IMG/VR virus record: IMGVR_UViG_3300010158_000036
Location: 45,332-109,331 of that record
Origin: a virus
Strand: one strand, 5' to 3'
DNA: 64,000 bases
In this document: positions 15,162-22,854 of the stretch, piece by piece
Numbering within the stretch: position 1 is the stretch's first letter
Layout of the letters: each line of letters opens with the position of its first letter
Notes under the pieces: model-generated
Told to the model about the DNA's origin: nothing
The model's database searches: none
Seen by the model: the letters and a program-made list of their open reading frames with translations, nothing else
Position numbers and translations under genes: made by a program

Positions 15162-15905
15162 TCACTCTATTGTACGAAATTTCTTAACTATAAATTTTAG
15201 AATTTGTGATCTCACAATATCAGATTCATCAAATTCAAATGTAGTAATTCCATTTTCCAATGATTCAGTATCGTTAAAAGTATTAAATACCTTTTCGAAT
15301 CCACTATTTTTAATATCTGGTTGCATCTTGTCTCCTGCTAAAATTAATTTACTGTTCTCTCCTATGCGACTCATTACAGTTAAAATTTCAGTTTTTTCTA
15401 GTTGTTGTGATTCATCCACTAATACAAACATATTATCCCACGTATGGCCTCTAGTGTGGTTAAGCGGCATTGTATCAATAACTCCCGCTTTTTTTATTTT
15501 AAGAATATCACAATCTTCCACAATCTTGTTGATTAACTCAAACATGACTGCATTATATGGGGCCGTTTTCTCGGCTTCAGATCCTGGCAAAAACCCCATA
15601 GATTTAGAAGCACTTTCAACCATAGCTCTTACATATAGTAATTTTTCACAGGTTTTATTTTTAATCATAGTTAAAGCACAAAAAACACTCGTCCATGATT
15701 TTCCCGTACCAGCCGGGCCCTGAATTATAACAACCTTGATATTTGGATCATTAATAATTGCTATTAATTCTTTTTGTTTTTCTGTTAGTTTAAAACTGCG
15801 CTTCTTGAATTTAAAATCTAATTTATTGAAATTTTCAGTTAAGGCTGTTTCAACTTCTTTGAATTCAACTCTTCTTGGTTTCTTCTCGCGTTTTACAGTT
15901 GCCAT
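15162..15905 (-). CDS. phoH: PhoH-like ATPase
   Basis: ATG at 15905 (MATVKREKKPRR) is chosen because a TATAAATA box lies 8 nt upstream; an earlier in-frame ATG at 15965 lies beyond that promoter. The 247-residue protein has Walker A GPAGTGKS (63-70), Walker B NMFVLVDESQQ and a PhoH-type LILAGDKMQ motif. PhoH proteins are P-loop NTPases, some with a helicase/RNase role; the function in phages is unsettled. The basic N-terminus is typical of phage copies. Confidence 0.9.
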   Translation of the reverse strand: MATVKREKKPRRVEFKEVETALTENFNKLDFKFKKRSFKLTEKQKELIAIINDPNIKVVIIQGPAGTGKSWTSVFCALTMIKNKTCEKLLYVRAMVESASKSMGFLPGSEAEKTAPYNAVMFELINKIVEDCDILKIKKAGVIDTMPLNHTRGHTWDNMFVLVDESQQLEKTEILTVMSRIGENSKLILAGDKMQPDIKNSGFEKVFNTFNDTESLENGITTFEFDESDIVRSQILKFIVKKFRTIE

Positions 15906-15913
15906 ATATGAAT

Positions 15914-15921
15914 TATTTATA
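15914..15921 (-). promoter_or_regulatory. T4-type late promoter box for phoH
   Basis: TATAAATA on the minus strand, 8 nt before the ATG at 15905. Back-to-back with the plus-strand box at 15932. Confidence 0.7.
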
Positions 15922-15931
15922 ACCCTATAAT

Positions 15932-15939
15932 TATAAATA
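15932..15939 (+). promoter_or_regulatory. T4-type late promoter box for the gene at 15947
   Basis: TATAAATA on the plus strand, 7 nt before ATG 15947; no Shine-Dalgarno can fit. Confidence 0.75.
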
Positions 15940-15946
15940 GTTTCAT

Positions 15947-16306
15947 ATGAACCTACAATTATCACTATTCCTTGCCGTTCTTAACCAAATCCGAGTAGAT
16001 CACTGGCAAACTAAAAGTTTCGCATCTCACATGGCTCTAGGAACTGCATATGATGAGCTTGATGATATCTTTGACGACTTTATTGAAAAGTTTTATGGGC
16101 GTGAAGATGTTTCAACAGAACAAGTACTATATTCTGTGGAAATTGAATCATATAGAGGAGATTCGGTAACAAGATATATAAATCTCAAAAATACACTTCT
16201 TGAATATCTTTGCACTATTACGATGGATAAACCAGATTTAAAAAATATTCAAGATGAAATTGAAGGGATTCTTAATCACTTGATTTATCGGTTGAGACAA
16301 TCATAA
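15947..16306 (+). CDS. conserved phage protein, ferritin-like helical fold suspected (119 aa)
   Basis: One of very few plus-strand genes, divergent from phoH. MNLQLSLFLAVLNQIRVDHW, then QTKSFASHMALGTAYDELDD and a FYGRED motif. The HWQTKS.A.H.A....YD.LDD pattern is familiar from T4-like phage proteins with a Dps/ferritin-like four-helix outline; function unknown. It is followed by a strong terminator. Confidence 0.7.
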   Translation: MNLQLSLFLAVLNQIRVDHWQTKSFASHMALGTAYDELDDIFDDFIEKFYGREDVSTEQVLYSVEIESYRGDSVTRYINLKNTLLEYLCTITMDKPDLKNIQDEIEGILNHLIYRLRQS

Positions 16307-16324
16307 ACATAAAGGTATAAAAGG

Positions 16325-16362
16325 AAATCCCTGCCAAGCGAACTATAACTTGGCAGGGATTT
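16325..16362. terminator. strong bidirectional hairpin terminator
   Basis: A 14-bp perfect stem, AAATCCCTGCCAAG (16325-16338) with CTTGGCAGGGATTT (16349-16362), and a 10-nt loop. It ends the plus-strand gene at 15947 and the convergent minus-strand lysis cluster. Confidence 0.85.
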
Positions 16363-16384
16363 CGTTGGGGTTATCAGAATTAAT

Positions 16385-16639
16385 TTATTTACCATTTCCG
16401 ATTATCAGCGCTTGTCTCCAAGAGAAATCGGAATGAAATACTTGTCCAGTGCCTGTTAGAGTACCTTCTTTGAATTGATACACAACTCCAGGTTGTAATG
16501 TAATCATCGGGGGACTATACAGGGCTGATGCTGTCAATTTTGCGTTGTTTTCTTTTGCCAAGGAGGAGGATGCGCAATTCGACATTAGCAGAATCATTTC
16601 CGCCAGCACTAATAATTTGAGTACATTTCTGAATTTCAT
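16385..16639 (-). CDS. lipoprotein, possible outer-membrane spanin-like lysis protein
   Basis: ATG at 16639; an in-frame TTG lies two codons upstream. Starts MKFRNVLKLLVLAEMILLMS, then NC: a signal peptide with a lipobox-like LMSNC. The mature part is short and ends YQFKEGTLTGTGQVFHSDFS. Its 5' part overlaps the gene at 16515 in another frame, an arrangement typical of Rz/Rz1 spanin pairs. Asparagine just before the cysteine is atypical, so lipidation is likely but not certain. Confidence 0.65.
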   Translation of the reverse strand: MKFRNVLKLLVLAEMILLMSNCASSSLAKENNAKLTASALYSPPMITLQPGVVYQFKEGTLTGTGQVFHSDFSWRQALIIGNGK

Positions 16640-16742
16640 CTTCAATTTTATCTAGTTCAGTTTCGAATTGCCACCTCGTCCATGCAGAATAAGCATTGCA
16701 AGCAGAAATGAGTGCCTGGAGAAATACATTCAGTGTATTCAT
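16515..16742 (-). CDS. small lysis-cluster protein (75 aa)
   Basis: MNTLNVFLQALISACNAYSA, then a charged helix (FETELDKIEDEIQK) and a basic tail (LLLGKRKQRK). It lies between the holin-like gene and the lipoprotein and overlaps the latter by about 125 bp in another frame. The place fits an inner-membrane spanin, but the N-terminal hydrophobic stretch is weak. Confidence 0.55.
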   Translation of the reverse strand: MNTLNVFLQALISACNAYSAWTRWQFETELDKIEDEIQKCTQIISAGGNDSANVELRILLLGKRKQRKIDSISPV

Positions 16743-16752
16743 TGTTATTCTG

Positions 16753-16968
16753 TTACTTTGGTGCGCCTGGGGTTGTTGGAGGCACTCCAGTGTCCTTGGC
16801 TTTCAGAATATTAAGTGCAAGAAAATCTAGCACGACATAAACTTTAGACCATGTTGAACCGGGTGCGGGTGTTGGCGAAATTGATGCCACGGCAGATGCG
16901 AGAGCAATAACTGCGGTTACGATGCCAAACCAGTTTTGTGATTGTAGATTTGATAGAATTTCTGTCAT
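16753..16968 (-). CDS. holin-like small membrane protein (71 aa)
   Basis: MTEILSNLQSQNWFGIVTAV, then a hydrophobic/alanine-rich span (IALASAVASIS), a proline loop (PTPAPGSTWSK) and a second hydrophobic stretch (VYVVLDFLALNILKAK). I recall this layout in small phage membrane proteins next to lysis genes. Late promoter box about 40 bp upstream. The endolysin is far away at 59444. Confidence 0.6.
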   Translation of the reverse strand: MTEILSNLQSQNWFGIVTAVIALASAVASISPTPAPGSTWSKVYVVLDFLALNILKAKDTGVPPTTPGAPK

Positions 16969-17007
16969 ATTTTTATTTTGTTATGAGAATTGAATTATCC
17001 TCAATTC

Positions 17008-17015
17008 TATTTATA
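17008..17015 (-). promoter_or_regulatory. T4-type late promoter box for lysis cluster
   Basis: TATAAATA on the minus strand, 39 nt before the holin-like ATG at 16968. The only box here with room for a normal leader. Confidence 0.65.
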
Positions 17016-17137
17016 TAAATTACCTAATAGTTTTGACAATATGTGAATAAAAGTGATGCTAATATATAAATAAGAATAGATGCTGATCGCGATGTTTGAA
17101 CCATCCACCAGCTTTTCACTAGCCAATTACAACTACT

Positions 17138-17513
17138 ATGAAACAAGAAAAATATAATACAAAAGTATATATACCCGAAGGTTTAACCTGTAAAAGCCCA
17201 TACGTTTATTGGATTCAACATATTCCATCTATGATATAACATAGATGGAATATCATAGATGGAATATGAAAAGTCCACATGTGATTCTTCATTACACATG
17301 ACAGAATCTGGTTATAAAACATCATCGGAATATGTTGAAGAATTAATAGAAAGAGATGGTTTGGCTTCTTTTAGAGTATTATGTATTCGACATTTTGCAA
17401 CACCTAAAGAGGTTACTGATTATGAAAAGAAATTTCTTACCAAAGTAGATGCTAAGAATCACCTGAGATATATCAATAAGAATAACGGTTGGGGAGAACC
17501 ACTCTCAGAATAA
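17138..17513 (+). pseudogene. GIY-YIG-like endonuclease gene broken by an inverted duplication
   Basis: The first part (ATG 17138) encodes MKQEKYNTKVYIPEGLTCKS and reaches ...VYWIQHIPSMI before a stop. The second part (17259-17513) encodes TSSEYVEELIERDGLASFRV and ATPKEVTDYEKKFL, the body of a GIY-YIG-type phage nuclease. Between them lie three copies of a 14-bp unit in inverted and direct order (17220-17267), which destroy the frame. Without that insert the two halves would join near PSM-EYEKS. Confidence 0.5.
17220..17267. repeat. quasi-palindrome plus direct repeat
   Basis: ATATTCCATCTATG (17220-17233), a 6-nt spacer, its perfect reverse complement CATAGATGGAATAT (17240-17253), and a second direct copy (17254-17267). 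Typical of template-switch or snap-back replication errors. Confidence 0.85.
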
Positions 17514-17525
17514 ACTATAAGGAAA

Positions 17526-18023
17526 ATGAGAGAGACCATCAATAATAAATCAGATGAAGAAAAAGCTATCAGTAAACAAAAAGAACTTGATACAAAAAAT
17601 AATAAATCTCCAGAAGAAAAAGCTATCAGTAAACAAAAAAGACTCGATACAAATAATAATAAATCACCAGAAGCAAAAGCGGCAAAAAAACAAAAAGAAC
17701 TTGAAACCAAAAATAATAAAACTCCAGAAGAAAAAGCAGAAACTAGTAAAAAAATGAGGGATGCTAAGATTAATAGAAATCCTGAAGAAAAAGCCGCATA
17801 TGCTAAAAAACAGAGAGAGGCTAGAAAAGATTTGAGATTCTATGACAAACCTGGAGAAAAATATAAGATGTTCAAAGAACAACCAGAAGATACATCATGG
17901 GTTCTTAGATTAAATATAAAAGAATTAAAGGATCTTGGTTACCCATTATATGATCACCCAGATAAACAGTCCAAAAGGTTTCAATATCCACCAAAAGATC
18001 CAACTTGGATTCTTAGAAAATAA
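17526..18023 (+). CDS. repeat-containing DNA-binding-like protein, likely tail of the GIY-YIG gene
   Basis: 165 residues on the plus strand with AAGG four bases before ATG. Four imperfect repeats of the type NNKSPEEKAISKQK are NUMOD3-like DNA-binding repeats found after GIY-YIG domains. They are followed by two copies of a W-[VI]-L-R motif (TSWVLRL and PTWILRK). It starts 12 bp after the broken nuclease half and was probably part of the same homing endonuclease. Confidence 0.55.
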   Translation: MRETINNKSDEEKAISKQKELDTKNNKSPEEKAISKQKRLDTNNNKSPEAKAAKKQKELETKNNKTPEEKAETSKKMRDAKINRNPEEKAAYAKKQREARKDLRFYDKPGEKYKMFKEQPEDTSWVLRLNIKELKDLGYPLYDHPDKQSKRFQYPPKDPTWILRK

Positions 18024-18035
18024 ATGAATGGTTTT

Positions 18036-18248
18036 TCAATGTCCTAAACCTAAACACAACGGGCAATTACAAGCAATGCTATTAGGACACCTATTCTGCC
18101 CACCAATGAATCCGGTACCGCTGCATAAGTCACATGATTTATGTTTGCAGTGCAATTCTACATTATCGCCGACGATTTCATTAAGTTGCCCTAGATGACG
18201 TACCGGAAGATGCGTCAGAAATTCTTTGTTATTTTGATTAGAGTCCAT
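18036..18248 (-). CDS. small zinc-binding protein (70 aa)
   Basis: Cysteines in CKHKSCDLCSGTGF and CPNSIACNCPLC resemble DnaJ-type zinc repeats (CxxCxGxG). Convergent with the plus-strand gene. A near-late box (GATAAATA) lies 7 nt before the ATG. Function unknown. Confidence 0.6.
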   Translation of the reverse strand: MDSNQNNKEFLTHLPVRHLGQLNEIVGDNVELHCKHKSCDLCSGTGFIGGQNRCPNSIACNCPLCLGLGH

Positions 18249-18261
18249 ATAATTCTATTTA

Positions 18262-18609
18262 TCATTTGGATGCGGCCCATAACAATCCAATGTTCGCCAA
18301 ACAATAACACAACCATATGAAACTCCATGGATATTTCCCTTGTAGAAAATACGAAATCGCCACGATAAAATACATTCCTGCAGAAATACCAACAGCTATT
18401 GTATTAATGGTTATCGGTGGTATCATCTCAAACTCCTTACTTAATTCACGATTCATCAAATTACACTTTGTAAGATAATCATTATCATCACTTCGGCACG
18501 AGCATTGAACAACCCGATTCATCTCAAATGAGTAATTACCTTTGGGTTTTCTAGGTCCTGCAATTACTGGAATTGATTCGATTTCCATTGCGTAGGGCTC
18601 AGGTTTCAT
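18262..18609 (-). CDS. two-span membrane protein (115 aa)
   Basis: Soluble N-terminal half, then two hydrophobic spans (ITINTIAVGISAGMYFIVAI and FIWLCYCLANIGLLWA) with a short basic turn. The C-terminal half is paralogous to the next gene. Function unknown. Confidence 0.6.
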   Translation of the reverse strand: MKPEPYAMEIESIPVIAGPRKPKGNYSFEMNRVVQCSCRSDDNDYLTKCNLMNRELSKEFEMIPPITINTIAVGISAGMYFIVAISYFLQGKYPWSFIWLCYCLANIGLLWAASK

Positions 18610-18760
18610 GATCTTTATTTTGATATATTAATTGGATATGCAAAAGACATAAAGGAATGCAAGTTAGCCCCCAAATATAGTCTTTATGAATAAAAGATGT
18701 AATAGAATTGATTATGAATAATAGTGCAACAAAACCTAAACCGATATTAATGTTTTTCAT
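18599..18760 (-). CDS. two-span membrane protein (53 aa)
   Basis: ATG at 18760 overlaps the thyX stop by 14 bp (ATGAAAAACATTAA); in-frame starts further upstream would overlap more. GLGFVALLFIINSITSFI and GLTCIPLCLLHIQLIY are two spans, matching the end of the neighbour at 18262. Confidence 0.6.
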   Translation of the reverse strand: MKNINIGLGFVALLFIINSITSFIHKDYIWGLTCIPLCLLHIQLIYQNKDHET

Positions 18761-19544
18761 CGTAAGTATTTTCATTTTGATAGCCATCGCCTAAAGAAAC
18801 TTTTAGTTTAATTTTTTCTCCACGAATAGGAGGTGATTCAATAGTGAAAGTTTCTGGAATTTCTCCCTTGTTCATTCCCCATGCTTCCAGAGTATATCTA
18901 AATGGATTACCTTCAATATTTTGAACACATTTCAACATACCTTGAGCAATTTCGCGAATTTCCTTCTGAGCATGACCTGAATTTCTCAATGTTAAAAAGT
19001 TATGAAAACTTCGCATATTAAAAGAGATATCAGCTTGGATTTGAGAATTGTAACCCTTGAAAAATCTAGACGATTCTTTAGCTCGTGCTCTGCCAAGTAC
19101 TGGTTCTAAATCTTTAAGACATGTATGATAAAGAGAATTACTCATCACGGTAAAGTCTTTAAGAATAGATGTCCATGCTTTACCTTTCAATTCTAGTTGT
19201 TCAATATCATCTGTCGCAACAATATCACCCCAATCATCCGGAATGAAAAATTTGTCTTCAAGTTCGCGATATCTGGCAGACTCTGCATTCATTGAAGATA
19301 TCCTATGTTTACACAAATGAATATGGGAACTCACGTCTGTGTTCACTAAAAAATGCACCATGCCTTTTTCCCATGGAGTATGATGACCCGCATTCCACAA
19401 GGTTTTAATCATAGTTGGAATTCGTGCTCTTTTATCATCTGTTAAATCTCTAGAAGTACTTGTCCATGCTGAGCAAGCAATAATTTCGTCTGATCCGTAA
19501 TGGCCTAATAGCCAAACACTATTTTTATGTTTTTTTGTTTTCAT
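18747..19544 (-). CDS. thyX: flavin-dependent thymidylate synthase
   Basis: 265 residues. ThyX makes dTMP from dUMP using methylene-tetrahydrofolate, NADPH and FAD. The ThyX signature R-H-R-x(2-4)-S-x-N-E-x-S-x-R-Y appears as KHRISSMNAESARY (79-92), with lysine for the first arginine and A in the NE position. The upstream HHTPWEKGMVHFLV and downstream LRNSGHAQKEIREIA segments also fit. With dCMP deaminase (10132) and NrdJ (55161) it completes a phage dTTP supply route. Confidence 0.93.
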   Translation of the reverse strand: MKTKKHKNSVWLLGHYGSDEIIACSAWTSTSRDLTDDKRARIPTMIKTLWNAGHHTPWEKGMVHFLVNTDVSSHIHLCKHRISSMNAESARYRELEDKFFIPDDWGDIVATDDIEQLELKGKAWTSILKDFTVMSNSLYHTCLKDLEPVLGRARAKESSRFFKGYNSQIQADISFNMRSFHNFLTLRNSGHAQKEIREIAQGMLKCVQNIEGNPFRYTLEAWGMNKGEIPETFTIESPPIRGEKIKLKVSLGDGYQNENTYDEKH

Positions 19545-19579
19545 AGTTTTTATATAAATAGATTATATAGTTACAATTT

Positions 19580-20326
19580 TTATTGAAAATTTTCAATAAG
19601 ATTATTTTTAGTATCCGGGACTATGAGCTCCGAACCATCAATCTTAAATAGACCTGTTTCTTTCCAAAAGAAACCAGAACCCAAATTAAGACCTTTGCCG
19701 ACAAGACTAAATGGAATCGGTTCAAGATCACATTCATGATTCATAGCGGCGTTAAAGTCGGCATCGCCGACCCAGCTGCAGTTGGGACATGAATATATCT
19801 TACCTTTCCTATTACCCTTTCGGACCTGAGAACATTGATGGCACCTCTGAGACCGATAAGCACTTTCCTGTTCTACAACTGGAACCTCCAGTTCTTCACA
19901 ACGCCATAAAACCTTATCTCTTATCTCAGGATTCGACCAATGAGTCATACTTCTGGAAGTTTTAACACCTTTATTGAGGTCGATGATCTTTTCTAACCTA
20001 ACTTCCTGTAGGTTAGAAAAATCCAATTGGTTTATAGACCAATTGACAAAATTCTTGCGGTGTACTTGAGCTTTTTTAAAACCTCTAGAACCCTTCTTTT
20101 TTCTTGATAACCTTTTAATAACTGATTGAAGAGAATGTCCATGACAATCCATATCCGGTGTTGTTTGGTCATCGGAAAGAGTTGCAACTGTTTTAAGACC
20201 TTGATCAATACCAATAATCTTATCTCCTTGTGGTTTTGGACTCTTTTCTACGCACCAACTCAGTTGAAAATGATTCTTGAAAATCTTAATTGAGTTACAA
20301 ATTCTTCTTTTGCTTTGCAATAACAC
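19580..20326 (-). CDS. TnpB-like RuvC nuclease, N-terminally truncated
   Basis: 248 residues from a GTG at 20326. The RuvC triad is present: D41 in IIGIDQGLKTVATLS, E112 in VRLEKIIDLNKG, D190 in GDADFNAAMN. A zinc ribbon (CHQCSQ ... CPNC, 162-183) lies between the second and third motifs. Typical TnpB proteins are about 350-400 residues, so the N-terminal REC/WED part is mostly missing; only IKIFKNHFQLSW of the WED region remains. Its 5' end overlaps a truncated YopX-like gene. No TnpA partner or clear IS ends are seen. It may be a decaying insertion or a domesticated fragment. Confidence 0.8.
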   Translation of the reverse strand: MLLQSKRRICNSIKIFKNHFQLSWCVEKSPKPQGDKIIGIDQGLKTVATLSDDQTTPDMDCHGHSLQSVIKRLSRKKKGSRGFKKAQVHRKNFVNWSINQLDFSNLQEVRLEKIIDLNKGVKTSRSMTHWSNPEIRDKVLWRCEELEVPVVEQESAYRSQRCHQCSQVRKGNRKGKIYSCPNCSWVGDADFNAAMNHECDLEPIPFSLVGKGLNLGSGFFWKETGLFKIDGSELIVPDTKNNLIENFQ

Positions 20327-20456
20327 CTCTTACAATCCCACAAGCATGATCATAATTATATAGGAGATTACCCGCGCCAGTGATTGCAACATCATGCGGA
20401 TTTATGAAGATTTTTGCTTCCGTGTGCCATACCCTAAATTTCCGATTTCTATTCAT
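20295..20456 (-). pseudogene. truncated YopX-like gene
   Basis: ATG at 20456 gives NRNRKFRVWHTEAKIFI, matching the KFRVWD start of YopX-domain phage proteins, but it ends after 53 residues inside the TnpB region and lacks the usual QYTGL...EIYEGDIV core. Confidence 0.55.
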
Positions 20457-20463
20457 ACATTTG

Positions 20464-20526
20464 TTATTCTCTAATATGTACAAACCATTTATCAACTTCA
20501 CGTAAACCTTTACTATTATTACTCAT
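20464..20526 (-). CDS. possible 20-aa peptide gene or fragment
   Basis: ATG at 20526, TAA at 20464; peptide MSNNSKGLREVDKWFVHIRE. It precedes the truncated YopX-like gene by 7 bp and may be debris of the same locus. Confidence 0.25.
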   Translation of the reverse strand: MSNNSKGLREVDKWFVHIRE

Positions 20527-20528
20527 AT

Positions 20529-20618
20529 GTTGTTAAATTTTATTTAGAGTGAAGATTGTTCCTGCTGGAGATGTCATTGGTGCAATTACTTTAATCTCTT
20601 TATCCAGCACTCTAAACT
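20529..20618 (-). pseudogene. YopX-like N-terminal fragment without start codon
   Basis: The frame directly after the stop at 20619 reads IKFRVLDKEIKVIAP... and ends after about 29 codons. The expected ATG is ATA. It matches the start of YopX-domain proteins, so it is a remnant. Confidence 0.45.
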
Positions 20619-21080
20619 TTATGTTTTGATTTTGACTTTGGTTAATAATTTGGGATTTTCACAAATATTTCCAATAACTATAATCTCTTTGTTGGAATAT
20701 AGTTCGGCAGAAAAACATCTAATATCTTCATCATTTATTTTAAAACAATAATTGCCTTCATCAAAGATAACGCATGCAATAAAGTTCTCATTAGAAGATT
20801 CTTCTGAACTCACCTTTACAATATCACCTTCATAGATTTCAATATCATTAGAATCATTCAGTCCTGTATATTGAAGAAATCTATAAAAGCTCCCATTAAA
20901 GGAGTCAAAGAATTGAACTGTAGCTCCTTCATCATCTCTAGACATCTCTTCTGGTAAAAAACAAACAGGCGTATTTTTTCCAACTTGTTTTTTCCAATTA
21001 GTAATCCATTTTTTTTCAAAACAACCCCAAACCTTAAATTTTAACTGACGAGGAGTCCAAGATAGTTTTTTATTACTCAT
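20619..21080 (-). CDS. YopX-domain protein (153 aa)
   Basis: ATG at 21080. KFKVWGCFEKKWITNW, then LQYTGLNDSNDIEIYEGDIV and IIVIGNICENPKLL: the complete YopX layout. These proteins are common in phages; their role is unknown. The only intact copy of at least four in this stretch. Confidence 0.8.
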   Translation of the reverse strand: MSNKKLSWTPRQLKFKVWGCFEKKWITNWKKQVGKNTPVCFLPEEMSRDDEGATVQFFDSFNGSFYRFLQYTGLNDSNDIEIYEGDIVKVSSEESSNENFIACVIFDEGNYCFKINDEDIRCFSAELYSNKEIIVIGNICENPKLLTKVKIKT

Positions 21081-21114
21081 AGTTTATTATTCTCTAATTT
21101 TTATTCTGTATAGT

Positions 21115-21216
21115 TTAAACCTGATCTAATTGATTTTCGATTCTCGTATTATTTAAAGATATATGTTTCTTTGTACACATATCAACAATTGCTTGCTGTG
21201 TTGTTTCTTGTCTCAT
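21115..21216 (-). CDS. small hypothetical protein (33 aa)
   Basis: ATG at 21216 in ATGA overlap with the end of the YopX-like pseudogene; MRQETTQQAIVDMCTKKHIS. No family recognised. Confidence 0.4.
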   Translation of the reverse strand: MRQETTQQAIVDMCTKKHISLNNTRIENQLDQV

Positions 21217-21633
21217 TTTAGTAATTCTGGGTTTTCAAAAATATTTCCAACAATAATACAATAGTTTCTAACTTCGAGTCAATGCCAGCCGTTATCTCCA
21301 ATAGGATCTTTTTCTACGAAAAACATACCAACCGTTATTTGAGTCATATTTACAAAATATATTTTTATTTACTGTGTCAGAAGTATTGGATGCTTCATCA
21401 AAATTATAATGCACAATATCTCCCTCACAGATTTCTACATTATTATTATCAAAGAGTCCTGTGTATTGTTGAATGATAAAGTTATCGGTTTCATCTGTTG
21501 CGCTATACCATTCATCATATAAATCGCTGAAAACCTTTGTTTCTATTTCTCCACTATGAAGATTTAAGAAATATTTTTCTAAATTACCTCTAAAACACTC
21601 ACCATCCCACACTCTAAACTTAATTTTTCTCAT
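21213..21633 (-). pseudogene. YopX-like gene with frameshift and stop
   Basis: ATG at 21633: MRKIKFRVWDGECFRGNLEK, then IIQQYTGLFDNNNVEICEGD. After GWYVF the frame is lost at a T5 run near 21317; the +1 frame continues FVEKDPIGDNGWH, meets a TGA where TGG (Trp) is expected, and goes on to YCIIVGNIFENPELLK, the normal end. Two lesions make a dead gene likely. Confidence 0.65.
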
Positions 21634-21953
21634 CTGTAAATAGATTGTTCGGATTCATATAAAGATTCAAGAATTTCAATTCTAGTTTGAGCTGCATAAC
21701 ATAATTCGTGAATAGTTGGCTCAGATTCACCCATATTAATTTCTGAGTAATTTTTGTCTGCCAACTTCTTGATTTTATTATAGAAATCTTTACTATTAAA
21801 ATATTTAGTAAGAAATGTTGTTGCTGCATATTCCAACTCAGGATCTGATAGAAAATGATTTCTATAATATGGTTCACGGTCATCATCCATAATAATCATG
21901 GGATTATCTCCAAGAAGAGGACGAAGAATATCTGCTAATGGATATTTATTCAT
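21630..21953 (-). CDS. hypothetical protein (107 aa)
   Basis: ATG at 21953; stop ATGA-coupled to the YopX-like gene at 21633. MNKYPLADILRPLLGDNPMI, helical C-terminus (ELCYAAQTRIEILESLYES). No family recognised. Confidence 0.6.
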   Translation of the reverse strand: MNKYPLADILRPLLGDNPMIIMDDDREPYYRNHFLSDPELEYAATTFLTKYFNSKDFYNKIKKLADKNYSEINMGESEPTIHELCYAAQTRIEILESLYESEQSIYR

Positions 21954-22152
21954 AATTTTTAATTTTATCGTTTTGAATTTTAGTTTTTGCTTGAATTAAT
22001 AACATCCATGCATTTTCCAGATAAGATAAAGCTTTATTATGATCTGCTGAGTTTGCCGCATAATCAAGTTGATGAATTGCAGCATGAATTTCATCATACG
22101 CAATTGAGAACTCTCTGCCATCTAACATTGCATTAATTTCTAAATTATTCAT
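21946..22152 (-). CDS. small hypothetical protein (68 aa)
   Basis: ATG at 22152; helical (YDEIHAAIHQLDYAANSAD). Overlaps the next start by 8 bp. No family recognised. Confidence 0.6.
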   Translation of the reverse strand: MNNLEINAMLDGREFSIAYDEIHAAIHQLDYAANSADHNKALSYLENAWMLLIQAKTKIQNDKIKNYE

Positions 22153-22155
22153 ATA

Positions 22156-22854
22156 TTATGGTTTATGTTCGTAAATTTCTTCAATATCAAGTATTCTGCT
22201 AGTGCATATTCCGTTGGGTGAAACAGCCCAATCTTTACAATGGAAATGACCTGCATAGTGCCTCTTTGCTCCACACTGTTCAATCAATTGATTATGAGCA
22301 ATTCTTTCTGCATAGCGTTCATCCCATAGAGAAATGTCCTTCAATGTCCATGATGCAAGACCTTCTTTATCGAAGGGGCCACAATATGCTGGGGCGGAGT
22401 GCGTAACAAGTACATCACATTGCACAACTTTATCTGGTTCATACACAAACTTTTCTCCAGCCCACCATGATCGTCCAGGAACTCTATACAATCTATCAAT
22501 AGAAATAGCGCCTCCTACAAATTGAATAAGTTCACTATTAATCACTTCTGTATAATAATCTGATAACAACTTGAAATGAGATAATGTAATTTGCTTTGGA
22601 CCTGAGAAATAATCCGGATCATCGTGATTCCCGCGGATAGACATGAAATGAATATCACGTGCTGCGAAAAGATCATTCAGTTTAGAGCATGCCCGCCATT
22701 CACCAGCTGCGCTATAATTAAAGCCGATGCCAAGATCACCAACACAAATGAGATAACAATTCGATAAATCAATACGTTTCACTTGATCTACAAGACGACC
22801 AAATGCACCGTGAATATCTCCAATCAAAAGTAAAGGTTTGTTGTAATTAGACAT
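22156..22854 (-). CDS. calcineurin-like metallophosphoesterase
   Basis: 232 residues with the full metallophosphatase set: GDIHG (about 13-17), GDLG, RGNHDD, VTHSAP and GHFH. Two metal ions hydrolyse phosphomonoester or diester bonds; substrate could be phosphoprotein, dinucleotide or nucleic acid end. Its start overlaps the nucleotidyltransferase stop by 8 bp, so the two act from one transcript. Confidence 0.9.
   Translation of the reverse strand: MSNYNKPLLLIGDIHGAFGRLVDQVKRIDLSNCYLICVGDLGIGFNYSAAGEWRACSKLNDLFAARDIHFMSIRGNHDDPDYFSGPKQITLSHFKLLSDYYTEVINSELIQFVGGAISIDRLYRVPGRSWWAGEKFVYEPDKVVQCDVLVTHSAPAYCGPFDKEGLASWTLKDISLWDERYAERIAHNQLIEQCGAKRHYAGHFHCKDWAVSPNGICTSRILDIEEIYEHKP

Noticed and set aside
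21213-21633. TGA at a tryptophan position, suggesting TGA recoding
   Set aside because: Many intact genes here (including ligA) end in TGA, and the same gene also has a frameshift, so a dead gene is simpler.
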